DNA of 64,000 bases from Craspedostauros australis. Lineage: Eukaryota; Bacillariophyta; Bacillariophyceae; Mastogloiales; Achnanthaceae. The stretch's first letter is position 1, and each line of letters opens with the position of its first letter. The notes under the pieces were generated by a model. The model saw only the letters and a list, made by a program, of their open reading frames with translations, was not told where the DNA came from and made no database searches. The stretch is from contig JAMXDE010000053.1 in NCBI GenBank assembly GCA_026770025.1, positions 186,001-250,000 on the forward strand, in the 5' to 3' direction. Both the position numbers and the translations under genes were made by a program. Shown piece by piece: positions 31,058 through 40,672 of the stretch.

Positions 31058-32346
31058 TCACTTCGATGGTATTGTGTCCATGAAGATGAAGCGACGCGTT
31101 GGTGCAAGAATGATGCTGAGAACCTCAGCAGCCTGCAACAAATGCTGTTGGATCCAGGATGCATTCCGTTGCGTGACGTGACGCAGGATGGAGGCGAAGG
31201 CAGTCCAGATGGGTCCATATGGATGAATGTCTGATGTCGTCCCGATCGGCGGTTCGAACTTGGCGTATCCCAGGATCAGCACGACGTCGTGCCGTTGTTG
31301 AAGAAGTGTTGGCAGATGGCAGTCTTGCCGACGCCTGCAACACCATCGACGATGACAATCTCGCAGCGGTTCTTGGATCGCAGGTAGGCCTGCTTCAGTC
31401 TGCAGAGCTCATTGACCCGCCCATGAAACTGGATCGGCGGGGCGCGTGTGGGAAGGTATGCGTCGGTTCTTTCGACGGCATCTACTCCTCGTCCTCACAA
31501 TCGATCGGCGGTCTGTCGTCAATGCGCATCGGGTGTGGTGACTTCGATCACCGTTTGCTCGGTGATGTAAGAGAATGGATCGGTCTGCTGACGGTCGACG
31601 CATGTATCGATGCAGGATGATGGCTGGACTGCTCATCTGTGAGGTTGGTAAGGGTCGTCTGCAATGTTGCGACGGTGGCATCATCGATGAGAGATGAGTT
31701 GCGCATGGATCTGTTCGTCTGCTCTTCTTGTCTTGCGCGTAGGAATCGAAGCTGTGTGTGCGCGAGTATTGGAATGTGTACACTTCATTGTTGTCATTCG
31801 CCATGTGGCAACCATCGTTGTTGTTGTTGCCATCATCGCTGGCAAAGTGTATCTTCCTGCCTGGGCCGTACCGACTCTCCAAGTATCGCATGCGTTCTTT
31901 GGCTGTTGCCAGTCTGTCTGCAATGCGGCCACCTTCTTCAGATCGATGAGCGGTTGCTGTGTGGTTGCAAGCTGATGGCCGTGGCGGAGGTTGATGACTC
32001 CTGCAGTTGTTCTTGTCGTAGCTGCTCGTGTGGATGCTTGCGTGGTTGGCAGCTGGAGGTGTTACCAACGAGCCTGCATCCTCCATCGAAGCCGTAGGCG
32101 GAGTCCGCAGGTGAAGCCTTTCCCAGAGTGGACGTTGGGTGTCATGTGTGGCGATCCATGATAGCTTCGGCTGCTGCTGCTGCTGCTGCTGCTGCTGATC
32201 GTCTTGGAGGTGTCGTCGCCCTTGTTGGTTGGATGGGCCATGGCGGTGTGAGCATAGTGCAATGAGCGCGAGACGAAGTGTTTGATCGAGGAGGTGCCTC
32301 CATGGAGATCGACCACGGCCTCATCATCGGGTGCATCGATGTTCAT
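31058..32346 (-). pseudogene. AAA_16 (Orc1-like) ATPase, decayed N-terminal part (unit A)
   Basis: On the minus strand an ATG at 32346 opens MNIDAPDDEAVVDLHGG and a Ser run. The recognisable ATPase start, FHGRVNELCRLKQAY, and the Walker A motif GVAGVGKTAICQHF (about 31300-31420) follow in other frames, and then GYAKFEPPIGTTSD near 31250 in yet another. At least three frame changes and several stops separate the pieces, and nothing after the first third of the ATPase domain is present. Similar genes are numerous in diatoms, where the ATPase precedes signalling domains. The unit B copy shares the breaks, so decay preceded the duplication. An undetected intron could explain one frame change but not all. 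Confidence 0.8.
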
Positions 32347-32559
32347 GATGCTACTCGCATGCCGCTCGCACGTTGGTTGTGTTGGATGTGCAAGGAAATG
32401 GTTTTCTCGCTCGTGGTAATTTGTGGTTGTTGGTCGGCATCCGCCAAATTCCAACCAAGTTGCCAGCTCAACAAGATCCACAACAGAACAAACCACTGAA
32501 TTTTGGTGGGCCTCGCCTTTGAACGAATCAATCGCCAAAGAAATCACCTTTTCTGTGGT
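32347..32559. other. End of unit A and duplication junction
   Basis: Collinear with 43172-43385 up to TTCTGTGGT, where the sequence switches to the start of module M. The six bases TGTGGT (32554-32559) occur in both parents (335-340 and 43380-43385), so this is a microhomology junction of the tandem duplication. Confidence 0.85.
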
Positions 32560-33190
32560 CCCAAATCAGTTGCGCTTGGATGGCGATTGTGAGCTCATCT
32601 GCTCAAGTTTGCTGTCCTCCATTCCATGATCCTGTGCATTGATCACGAAGCAACGTGTCGTCAGTCAACACGCCTGCATGGACTTGCGCGGTTCCACCAC
32701 GGTGTATGGTGGTTCGGTGTGGTATGGTGTGGTATGGTATGGTACGACCGTGGACAGCCACATCCACGATCCGAAGCTGCCTAGCTCGCTCACACGATAC
32801 GACCTTCGATGATGCCCAACTTTGCCACGCTGTACAGTTTCGCCTCTTCATGTGATACCATAGGTCGTGTTATCTGAGTAGGCACATCCCTCTGTAATGG
32901 TCTTGGGGGAGTCAATCACGATACTATTATTATGCTCCGATCGATACGCTTCTTCGAGAGTTGGATGTTATCGAACGACTCCGATGGGCTGATCCACGAT
33001 GTGAAGAATCCACCACGATGACTTCTTCAGTGGAAATCAGAGGCGTTTCTCATGTTCTGTGGCGATGACGATGACGACGATGACAGCGATGACAGCGATG
33101 ACAGCGATGACAGCGATGACAGCGATGACAGCGATGACAGCGATGATGAGCATGACACCACTCGTGTTTCAATCCACAACAAACGTATCC
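32560..33190. repeat. Module M, copy 3 of 4, with GATGACAGC minisatellite
   Basis: Same module as at 341. It carries a run of about seven GATGACAGC nonamers (about 33077-33145) that is absent or reduced to one unit in the other three copies. Translated, the run gives Asp-Asp-Ser repeats, but no credible gene surrounds it. Confidence 0.7.
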
Positions 33191-33660
33191 AGGACTCATC
33201 TCGCCTCACCCAATCGTCGCGAACGACAAATAGCAAGCCATTCGTTGTTTGGCGGTGGCGGCGACGATGACGACAGTGATGGTGGTGGCGCAACAGAAAT
33301 CGCCGCTGCGAATACTGATGCAGATCGCCACAACCACAACCACAACGCTCAACGATGATCTAGCGAGAGACTTCGAACAATGCCGGCTGGTTGACTTGGT
33401 TCCTCACTCATTGATCGCCCAACCACAGAGACAGCCGCAACCAGAAGAATCACGGCAATGGCACCAATGGCACCAATGGCATCGTCGATGCATCAAAAGA
33501 GGACGATTGGTGCCATCAACATTGCGTGCATGGTGGTGGCAACGAACTCACGGTCATCCCCGTCGTCCCCGTCATCCTCACTCCAACGCAGAAGCGAAGC
33601 AGCAGCAGGAGCAGCAGGAGAAGAAGCAATGAGAGTGAGAGTGGGAACCACCAACCAATA
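33191..33660. other. No gene recognised; upstream of FAD pseudogene B
   Basis: Collinear with 891-1446, with a shorter CAC/AAC microsatellite and an interrupted CAG run near 33600-33630. Confidence 0.5.
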
Positions 33661-34388
33661 CGGAAGATTGCCGTGATCGGCGGTGGCAGCGCTGGGCTCT
33701 CCTGGCGCAAGCTTTCGAGAACAACAGCAATACCAACACCAACGACACCAACGACAACAGCGACAACAGCGACAACAACGTCGCTTGGAAGGCATCATCC
33801 AAGGCTGAGCGCATCCAGCAGCAGATGCGACAGTAGATCGATGATGCCAAGATCCCCAAGCACACCATCAGGCCCATCATCGATCGACTCATCGACAATG
33901 CCAATCGTTTCTTCGAGTTGGGGATCTACTTCCACAAGCCCTTTGCGTGACAGACCAAGGCGATGATGGCCACCCACGGCAACTGCAATGGAAGCACTTG
34001 CAAAGACGCAGATGTGGAGAAAGCCGCCATCCTGACTGTCTGCAGTGATGCGGCGCACGCTGTGCCTCTGTTCCTTGGACAGGGCACCAATCAGGCCATC
34101 CAAGACACCTACTGTCTGGCCAACGCCATTCGGCAATACAATATGCAATACGATGAACAAGCCAATGGCGGGAACAGCCTCAAAGACATCCTGCAGATAG
34201 AATACATGGACAAGTGATGGTCCACCATCGGGACCATCACGTCCAGCATGGCCAACCCTGGTCTGATGGGATACCTGAAGGCCTTGTGAGGACCGTTGGC
34301 CAAGTTCCGGGATGTGTTCTTCTTCATCATGGACAAGATGGGCGTTGCGAAGAAGACCGTTCTGGATGATGCTGTTCTGAGGATATGA
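33661..34388 (+). pseudogene. FAD-dependent monooxygenase, decayed (unit B)
   Basis: The same remnant as 1447-2189: IAVIGGGSAGLSW near 33670 and DAAHAVPLFLGQGTNQAIQD near 34050-34100 in different frames, with the centre of the enzyme missing. TGA stops at 33948-33950 and 34287-34289 are shared with unit A. A further TGA at 34215-34217 (MDK then stop, where A has MDKRWSTIG) is private to B, and the catalytic GDAAH has become SDAAH. Confidence 0.85.
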
Positions 34389-34675
34389 GAATGTGCGGAG
34401 CAGTGCGAAATCGCGACGTGAAATCGCGACGTGAAATCGCGCTGTGGTGCAGATAGGTTCTGTGGACGGCTTTCGCTTGTTGTTGATGGACCAGCCACAC
34501 TTGTACGATCCAAACATTCCATACTTCTCACCAACCACACCACTCAATCATTATCATAATCACAAGTGAACATCTCCCAATCAATCAACCAGCCAACCAC
34601 CTCCCTTTTCCATCTCACTCATACGACAACACACTCACATGCACCAGAGTATCAATACTGTCTTCATGTACTGTT

Positions 34676-36133
34676 CTAATTACTCGACGACAAGAGTACT
34701 CCAAGGCCATCCAGGATCGCATCAATCATCGATGTACCTTTCTTTTCCACATGACAAGCAGAAGGATCATCAACTCGGACGAGTTGATCCTCTCTCTTGT
34801 CATTCCACGCTTGTTTCAACGTCTCACTGCCCTGCAGCAGAATGTTGAAAGTCTCGCTCGTGGGATCCATTGTACCCATTAGACCCCCTACATGCATTGG
34901 ACCACGACGTTTGCTTGTTCTCATCAGCATCTCTCCAAACAGGGCCAGCGGTCGTGACCATGTTGAAAGGGAACACAGCACTGCTCTCACCTTGTTGCGA
35001 TGATTTCGCCGCAAGTTGCATTCAACAAGCGCATTGTACGAATGGACATGTTCGTCAGGCGGGTCTCGATAAATGTAGAGATGGGTGAGTTGGGTAGTCT
35101 GCTCCAAGGCTTGCTGAAGTGCTTTCATTTGTGCCGAGAAGATCTCGGGCGCAACCTCAAACATGCTGGGAACATCAAAATGACGATATCTGAGAGATGA
35201 CAAGCTCTTGTTTCCCAGGAGCGAGATCAAAGTGTCGAACCTTGTCATCCCCTCTTGTTGCGATGACATGTCCCAAGTACAGGAAACCTCGAGCTTGTTC
35301 AGGTGTGATGCATCTGAAAGGAGTTTGATGATCTGGTCGATTTCTTGTTGTGAGTGGATTTGTTGAGTGTCGGAGAGCCGAGACCAATTGATGTTGAGCT
35401 TGTTGATGCGCTTGTTTGACTGGAATAGCTTTGCCAAGCTATCGCAAGTGATACGGGTGTCCCAAAAGAATACTTCGGTGACACTGCAATTGTTTGGAGA
35501 CAGCCATCTGCACAAATCAGCGCCCCCATTGGTGAGCTTGCAGAAACAAAACGAAACGTATTTGGAGTTTTGGGAGATGTTGAACATGAGCTTGTCACAA
35601 TCAACAAGATCACATGAATCAAAATGCACACGATGTGTCACAAGAGGGATATCATGGAGCTGTTTTATCTTCACGAAGCATGGAGGCAAGCAGATGCCTT
35701 CGCCGAATATAGATTTGGCTGGGCGTTTGGCAGCCAATCGAAGTACAAAGCGAATGGCTTGCTTGTCTTCTTCTCCGAATTGGTCATTGCTGCCGAATTC
35801 CAGATACAGGGATCCAATACCCATCCATCCGCTTCTCTGAAAAAGCGATTTGCTCAGTAGAACACGAGGTGATACAGCAACGTGCTTGTGCCACCACTGC
35901 ATCGATTCCAAGTCAGCGACGGTGAATCCTGCTTCGATGGCCATGTCCCAGTATTCCATCCGCTTGGGTGTGACACTGTAGCAGTCGATCTGCTGTCTTG
36001 AATGACTCTGTATATTGAATGCAGTCTTCGGAACCCACAATTTTCGATGGAGTTGTTTCCAGAAAGTCTTGAAGTCTGGATCATGATCACTGTTGGTATT
36101 GGTGTTGGCGACAGCATGCATGTTGTGGTTCAT
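34676..36133 (-). CDS. RNI-like leucine-rich repeat protein, hypervariable paralog B (485 aa)
   Basis: Intact and exactly as long as paralog A (9932-11389), with no gap in the alignment. Constant blocks alternate with patches that are almost completely replaced: 13 of 15 residues differ at 246-260, 7 of 8 at 317-324, 10 of 14 at 95-108 and 4 of 5 at 285-289, while 377-424 and 261-284 are identical. The patches coincide with predicted LRR strands such as NKLNINW and SLRYRHF. No signal peptide is seen. Retention of an open frame through this much change indicates selection. The protein is presumably a binding or recognition protein; the partner is unknown. Confidence 0.8.
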   Translation of the reverse strand: MNHNMHAVANTNTNSDHDPDFKTFWKQLHRKLWVPKTAFNIQSHSRQQIDCYSVTPKRMEYWDMAIEAGFTVADLESMQWWHKHVAVSPRVLLSKSLFQRSGWMGIGSLYLEFGSNDQFGEEDKQAIRFVLRLAAKRPAKSIFGEGICLPPCFVKIKQLHDIPLVTHRVHFDSCDLVDCDKLMFNISQNSKYVSFCFCKLTNGGADLCRWLSPNNCSVTEVFFWDTRITCDSLAKLFQSNKRINKLNINWSRLSDTQQIHSQQEIDQIIKLLSDASHLNKLEVSCTWDMSSQQEGMTRFDTLISLLGNKSLSSLRYRHFDVPSMFEVAPEIFSAQMKALQQALEQTTQLTHLYIYRDPPDEHVHSYNALVECNLRRNHRNKVRAVLCSLSTWSRPLALFGEMLMRTSKRRGPMHVGGLMGTMDPTSETFNILLQGSETLKQAWNDKREDQLVRVDDPSACHVEKKGTSMIDAILDGLGVLLSSSN

Positions 36134-36255
36134 CCTTTTCTTGTTGTCGCTGTCGTTTCCGATTGTTGCTGTTGTTGCTGATTGTTTCTGTTGGTGGTCG
36201 GTATAATCGTACGAGTGGAGCAGGTAGAGCTGATAGAGCAGGCAGAGTATGTGGT
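36134..36255. other. LRR upstream spacer, copy B
   Basis: The same region as 11390-11537, with a shorter GTT microsatellite. It is probably the promoter region of the LRR gene. Confidence 0.4.
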
Positions 36256-36830
36256 CCCAAATCAGTTGCGCTTGGATGGCGATTGTGAGCTCATCTGCTC
36301 AAGTTTGATGTCCTCCATTTCATGATCCTGTGCATTGATCACGAAGCAACATGTCGTCAGTCAACACGCCTGCATGGACTTGCGCAGTTCCACCACGGTG
36401 TATGGTGTGGTGTGGTGTGGTGTGGTGTGGTGTGGTTCGGTATGGTATAGTATGGCATGGTACGACCGTGGACAGGCACATCATGATCCGAAGCTGGCTT
36501 GCTCGCTCGCTCGCACGATACAACCTTCGATGATGCCCAACTTGGCCACGCTGTGCAGTTGTGCTTCATCATGTGATGCCATAGTACATCCCTCTGTGAT
36601 GGTCTTGGAGGGAGTCAACCACGATACTATTATATTATACTCCGATCGATACAGTGCTTCGGCCGTTGGATGTTATCGACCGACTCCGATGGGCTGATCC
36701 ACGATGTGAAGAATCCACGATGACTTCTTCGGTGGAAATCAGAGGCGTTTCTCATGTTCTGTGGCGATGACGTTGACGACGATGGCGATGACACCACTCG
36801 TGTTTCAATCCACAACAAACGTATCCAAGA
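36256..36830. repeat. Module M, copy 4 of 4
   Basis: The same module as copies 1-3. The GGTGT microsatellite (about 36400-36440) is the longest of the four. It ends at GTATCCAAGA as in copy 2. Confidence 0.7.
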
Positions 36831-37152
36831 CTCCTTCCTGCCACCACGATGCGATTGGCATGATGCGATCGTCAAACAGCACAACAACACAACAACACCA
36901 CAAGAAGCAGACTTCGAGGCGCTCCTCGCTTTCGTTCTTGGCGCCTCACCATGTTAGCACTATGATCGTACCCATGCACGCACAGAACGCCTCATCGTCG
37001 GTCGCCACTCACATGGACAAAGGTCAAGACAAGGAGGTGATTGGAGCAGTGTGCACACCATCCCGCTACCATCGCCGAGTTGATCATCATGATTGTAGTA
37101 CGACCACCAAGCCACAACACCGCCATGTTCGTCATCACATCATGATCCATCC

Positions 37153-37524
37153 ATGCAAATCATGAGGATTCTTTCCACCGCTCGCATCTGCGTGGCAGTT
37201 GTGCTCCCCAGTTCTGTCATTGTCGATTCTACTGTTCGTGCCGATGATGGTGCTGATGATGGTGCTGGTGATGTCAAGCAGCAGGATCGGGAACCGCAAC
37301 TGAACATGATGCATCCACAACGTCTGCGGCTGCTCCAACTGCGTATCCCCCGCACATGCGGCAAGGCACGGCATGTGGCGCCAATCGCACAGCAGCAGCA
37401 AGAGCAACAGCAACAACCCTCTTCGACGATTCCACATGGGTTCGACTGTGCAGAACACACCAGGGCACCATGTGACACGCCACCTCCTCATCTATCTCTA
37501 TCCGAACAGCCACCTCATTCGTGA
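37153..37524 (+). CDS. Possible small secreted protein (123 aa, unit B)
   Basis: The frame opens MQIMRILSTARICVAVVLPS, which could be a signal peptide, followed by an Asp/Gly-rich and then a Gln/Pro-rich stretch. It is intact here and ended by a stop in unit A (12429-12623). The start of the region, 36831-37152, shows no gene. The composition is low-complexity at the end and no family is recognised, so this may be a chance frame or a first exon. The empty target site of Copia-3 lies inside it at 37469-37473. Confidence 0.35.
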   Translation: MQIMRILSTARICVAVVLPSSVIVDSTVRADDGADDGAGDVKQQDREPQLNMMHPQRLRLLQLRIPRTCGKARHVAPIAQQQQEQQQQPSSTIPHGFDCAEHTRAPCDTPPPHLSLSEQPPHS

Positions 37525-38121
37525 GTGAATCGGCGATCAGTCCCGTGTTCAACCAACCATCGACTCTCGGCGATAGATTGGTGACCATGACGATGATGGA
37601 TTCATCATCGAACGCCCCCACTCTGCACCTTCGGGCACCGCATCTTTCCGTGCAGATCTGAGATCCCTCCCACTACCACTGCAACGCAGCGCAGCGCAAC
37701 GCAATCCAAACAAAGACAGGAGATGAAGCTGCGCGAGCAATTCATCTCCAACAGCGCACACACTCATCATCTCCCAAGACAAGTGGTGATGCTTGATCCG
37801 CGAACAAGACATCGCGCGATGTCCGACCATTTCGCAGCCACAACAATTGGCTTTGGCAAGTTCTTGTTCTGATCTTTGATTTGGCGATATCTGTTTTGTG
37901 GCATCTCATGAAGCAACATTCCGCAGCAAGCAGACGAAGACTTGCCTCCTGGATCGTGGTGTGACGACGCAGGTGATGAGAAGCACAGACTGGACCAGGC
38001 AATCTCAAGGAGGCGAAGGCAACTTTGTTCAACATAAATCATGGGCATCCGTACTCCAGTGCAATCGATACAGCATTGGCCGTTCTTGTCTTCCATCAAT
38101 CACAACGCTGGTTTGTTGATC
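37525..38121. other. Unit B intergenic stretch, no gene recognised
   Basis: Collinear with 26830-27433. Small frames are not conserved between units. Confidence 0.5.
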
Positions 38122-39934
38122 ATGAAGGCACTGTGGCCATTCGACGCTGCTACGCTATTTGCGGCGATGATCGCTGCGAGTGCAGTCCCAACAGCAAGTG
38201 CCATGGGGAATACAACGGTGAGTCACCCGGATCATCGCACTCATTGCCCTCTGGTGGCCTTCACTGACGTCTTCCATGTTGGGTTCTTCGCCCGCTGAAT
38301 CCGTACCATACGTCCATTCGTTCGTATGCATGCATGCATTTATGTATGCATGTGTGTATGCATGTGTGTAGCATGTATGTATGCTCGCACTCAACCCAGA
38401 CTCTTCCGCCAAATCCTCTCTCTCTCGCTCGCTCGCTGTGTTCACGCTGCTTGTACTTGCGATCATCACAACAAATCGGATGAAACGAATTCGCTCAATC
38501 AACTTGAACTGGAACGACTGTGCCCATCACAACAACTATGACATCACGCTGCAGCATCCCACACCGGCACCGCTTTGCGATGAATGGAGATTCGCAGCCA
38601 TTGACGGAGATCTCTTGAATCAAACCTCTCAATCTCTCAGATTCGATGTATTCATTGTTGAAGACGTTCAAATTAACTCCATCAAAGTGTTTCTGGCTCC
38701 TGGCTGTTCCAACATGCCATACAAGAATACAAGATCTTCTTCCATCCCCACATCTGGCAGGTGGACAGCGGGAATTGGACTCAGATCGCCTCTGGCAACA
38801 ACGGAGAAGTCGACTCTGATGGTTTCACGGCCTCTCTTCCATTTGATTCGCCTCTGTCCTTTTCAGTGGATACTGGCCTGATTTCCTTTCGCATCGATAT
38901 GGCAAACCGGCTGAGGAACTTCCGCGCGGACTTTCCGACTTGCCTCGACCCACCCTTTGAAGGCTGCCCGAATTGCCCGTTCGGCGTATCTGTGGGACTT
39001 GGCAGCGTGGAAGTTGATGTCGATCCATCCAGCATCGTTCCAGATGTTCTATTCGCTTTTCCGGGAGTGTTGGAATTCTGTCGCGGCCTTGCCACTGCGA
39101 CACCAACCGAATCACTCTCCCCTCCATCACAGCATCGCCGACAGCCTTGACATCTGTCGCTCCGACCCTGGCGCCGACAGCTACTTGTCGAAGCGTGGAA
39201 GCAGTGGGCCTTCCTCGGCTGCTCTTTTATCGACCAAGTGGAATCGCAGCGATTCGATATTGAGGTGCTGGACACCGTCGATATCACTGGCATGAGACCT
39301 GCTCTATCCACCGTGGGTAATCAACCATATTGCATCTTCTACCATCCCAGCTCATGGGATGCGCCTGGTGCCTGGAGAGATTGCATCCGGAACCATCGAG
39401 GCGAGAGGTGCAGACGGGTTCACCGATATGATCTCGTTCAATCCACCGCTGTCCTTTTCAGCAAGCGATGGCATGGTCGCCATCCGTGTGGATACGCAGA
39501 CAGAATCATGGAATGATGCCGCGGGGGGCTTCGAGCCTACAACACCAGACTGGTTCGAATGTGAGGGATGGCCGTTCATCATGTTCCCAGGGTTGTCAAG
39601 CGAAGAGGTTGAAGAGTATCCTGGTACCGCTTGCGAAGGTTTCTGCGACTTCTTCATGGGATCGTTGGAGTTCTGCAACAACGACTCCCTCACAGTGGTG
39701 ACTACGAATACACCATCGGACATGGCACCCGCCCCGCCATCGCTTCTGCCATCACCCGCGCCGTCGCCTTCGCCGTCGCCTTCGCCGTCATCCAGACCAT
39801 CGTTCATGCCCTCGCCCACACCATCCTCCGCATCATCTTCTCAACCAACCCTGGCCTGGAGCACAAAGGGAGCGAAGGGATCAAAACCATCGAAAGAAAG
39901 CAAAACGAGCAAGTCCGCCAAATCATCCAAGTGA
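38122..39934 (+). pseudogene. Two-repeat secreted protein with Lys/Ser tail, decayed (unit B)
   Basis: Exon 1 (38122-38217) encodes a 32-residue signal sequence, MKALWPFDAATLFAAMIAAS onward. The intron 38218-38554 has a GTGAGT donor and a CTGCAG acceptor after a long AG-free stretch, and it joins in phase 0 to exon 2 at 38555 (HPTPAPLCDEW). Repeat 1 (about 38640-39090) and repeat 2 (about 39230-39690) share the IASG..DGF..PLSFS..FR(I/V)D core; a Ser/Pro-rich segment and the Lys/Ser tail follow. Frames are broken by an 8-bp tandem duplication ATACAAGA (38719-38734), a TGA at 39148-39150, an extra T near 39220 and a 2-nt loss near 39380. The first and last are shared with unit A; the TGA and extra T are private. 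Exon 1 is better preserved than in unit A. Confidence 0.75.
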
Positions 39935-40548
39935 TCAAGGAGCACCAATGTAGTGATGATGGAGAGGCGATGATGGGAGAGAGTGGGAAGGGAGAAGATC
40001 GCTTGTGCCTGGTCATCGCTGGGCTGTGCGTCGGTGAAGCGGTGCACGACACTCGACGTGACACTTGTCCCACAACGATACTGCTCACAACCACTCTCCG
40101 CGAAAGATCCCTCCGAGTGAAGTGGGTCACGAAATACGAGTCACGGAAAGCCCTTTGAAAAGCTGAACTTGTGTTCAATTGATGGTGGCATGACTCAGTC
40201 GAACACATCTATCTGTGGCCAAAGTGATGTCAAGTTGCCTTTTCCATCTGCTCCAAGTTGTCACACGACAATTTGAATTCTGAATGTCGCATACGACAAC
40301 AAAACGTCACAACGACCACGCCGTCCAGCATCTCGATCGCCACAAACCGCACCGCACATGACCCTGTTGTTTTTTTTTTCTCACAAACCGCACCGCCCAT
40401 GACCGTTTTTTTCACAAACCGCAACAAGGCATCAACACGGTGGTCAACATGCCCATGAACAACAGATCAATGATTTCAAAAGACAACGCGGTACAACGCG
40501 GCAAGTGCAAGTTCTTTCGTTGTTCTCCTCGTCTTCCATTTGCCTCTT
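39935..40548. other. Unit B intergenic stretch upstream of the 40673 gene
   Basis: Collinear with 29239-30029 apart from a 213-bp deletion near 40492. Poly-T near 40370-40380. No gene seen. Confidence 0.5.
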
Positions 40549-40556
40549 CATAAAAG
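40549..40556 (+). promoter_or_regulatory. TATA-like box of the 40673 gene
   Basis: CATAAAAG, 117 bp before the ATG, inside a leader nearly identical to that of the 30152 gene. Confidence 0.6.
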
Positions 40557-40672
40557 GAGCAACTTCGCAACACAAATTTTCGACGCACACCCCTTCCACA
40601 TCAACCGACGATTGATCTGAAGGAGCACTCCCCATCAGCACACACACACACATCCGAACGACAACATCAACC

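Larger units (their letters stand above)
341..32559. repeat. Tandem duplication unit A (interrupted by three retrotransposons)
   Basis: Without its retrotransposons this interval is about 10.7 kb and is collinear with unit B (32560-43385) along its whole length. Non-coding parts look well above 90 percent identical by eye, with the differences in microsatellites and small indels. Unit A alone contains Copia-1, Copia-3 and Copia-2. The join to unit B at 32554-32559 is a TGTGGT shared by both parental sequences. Confidence 0.9.
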
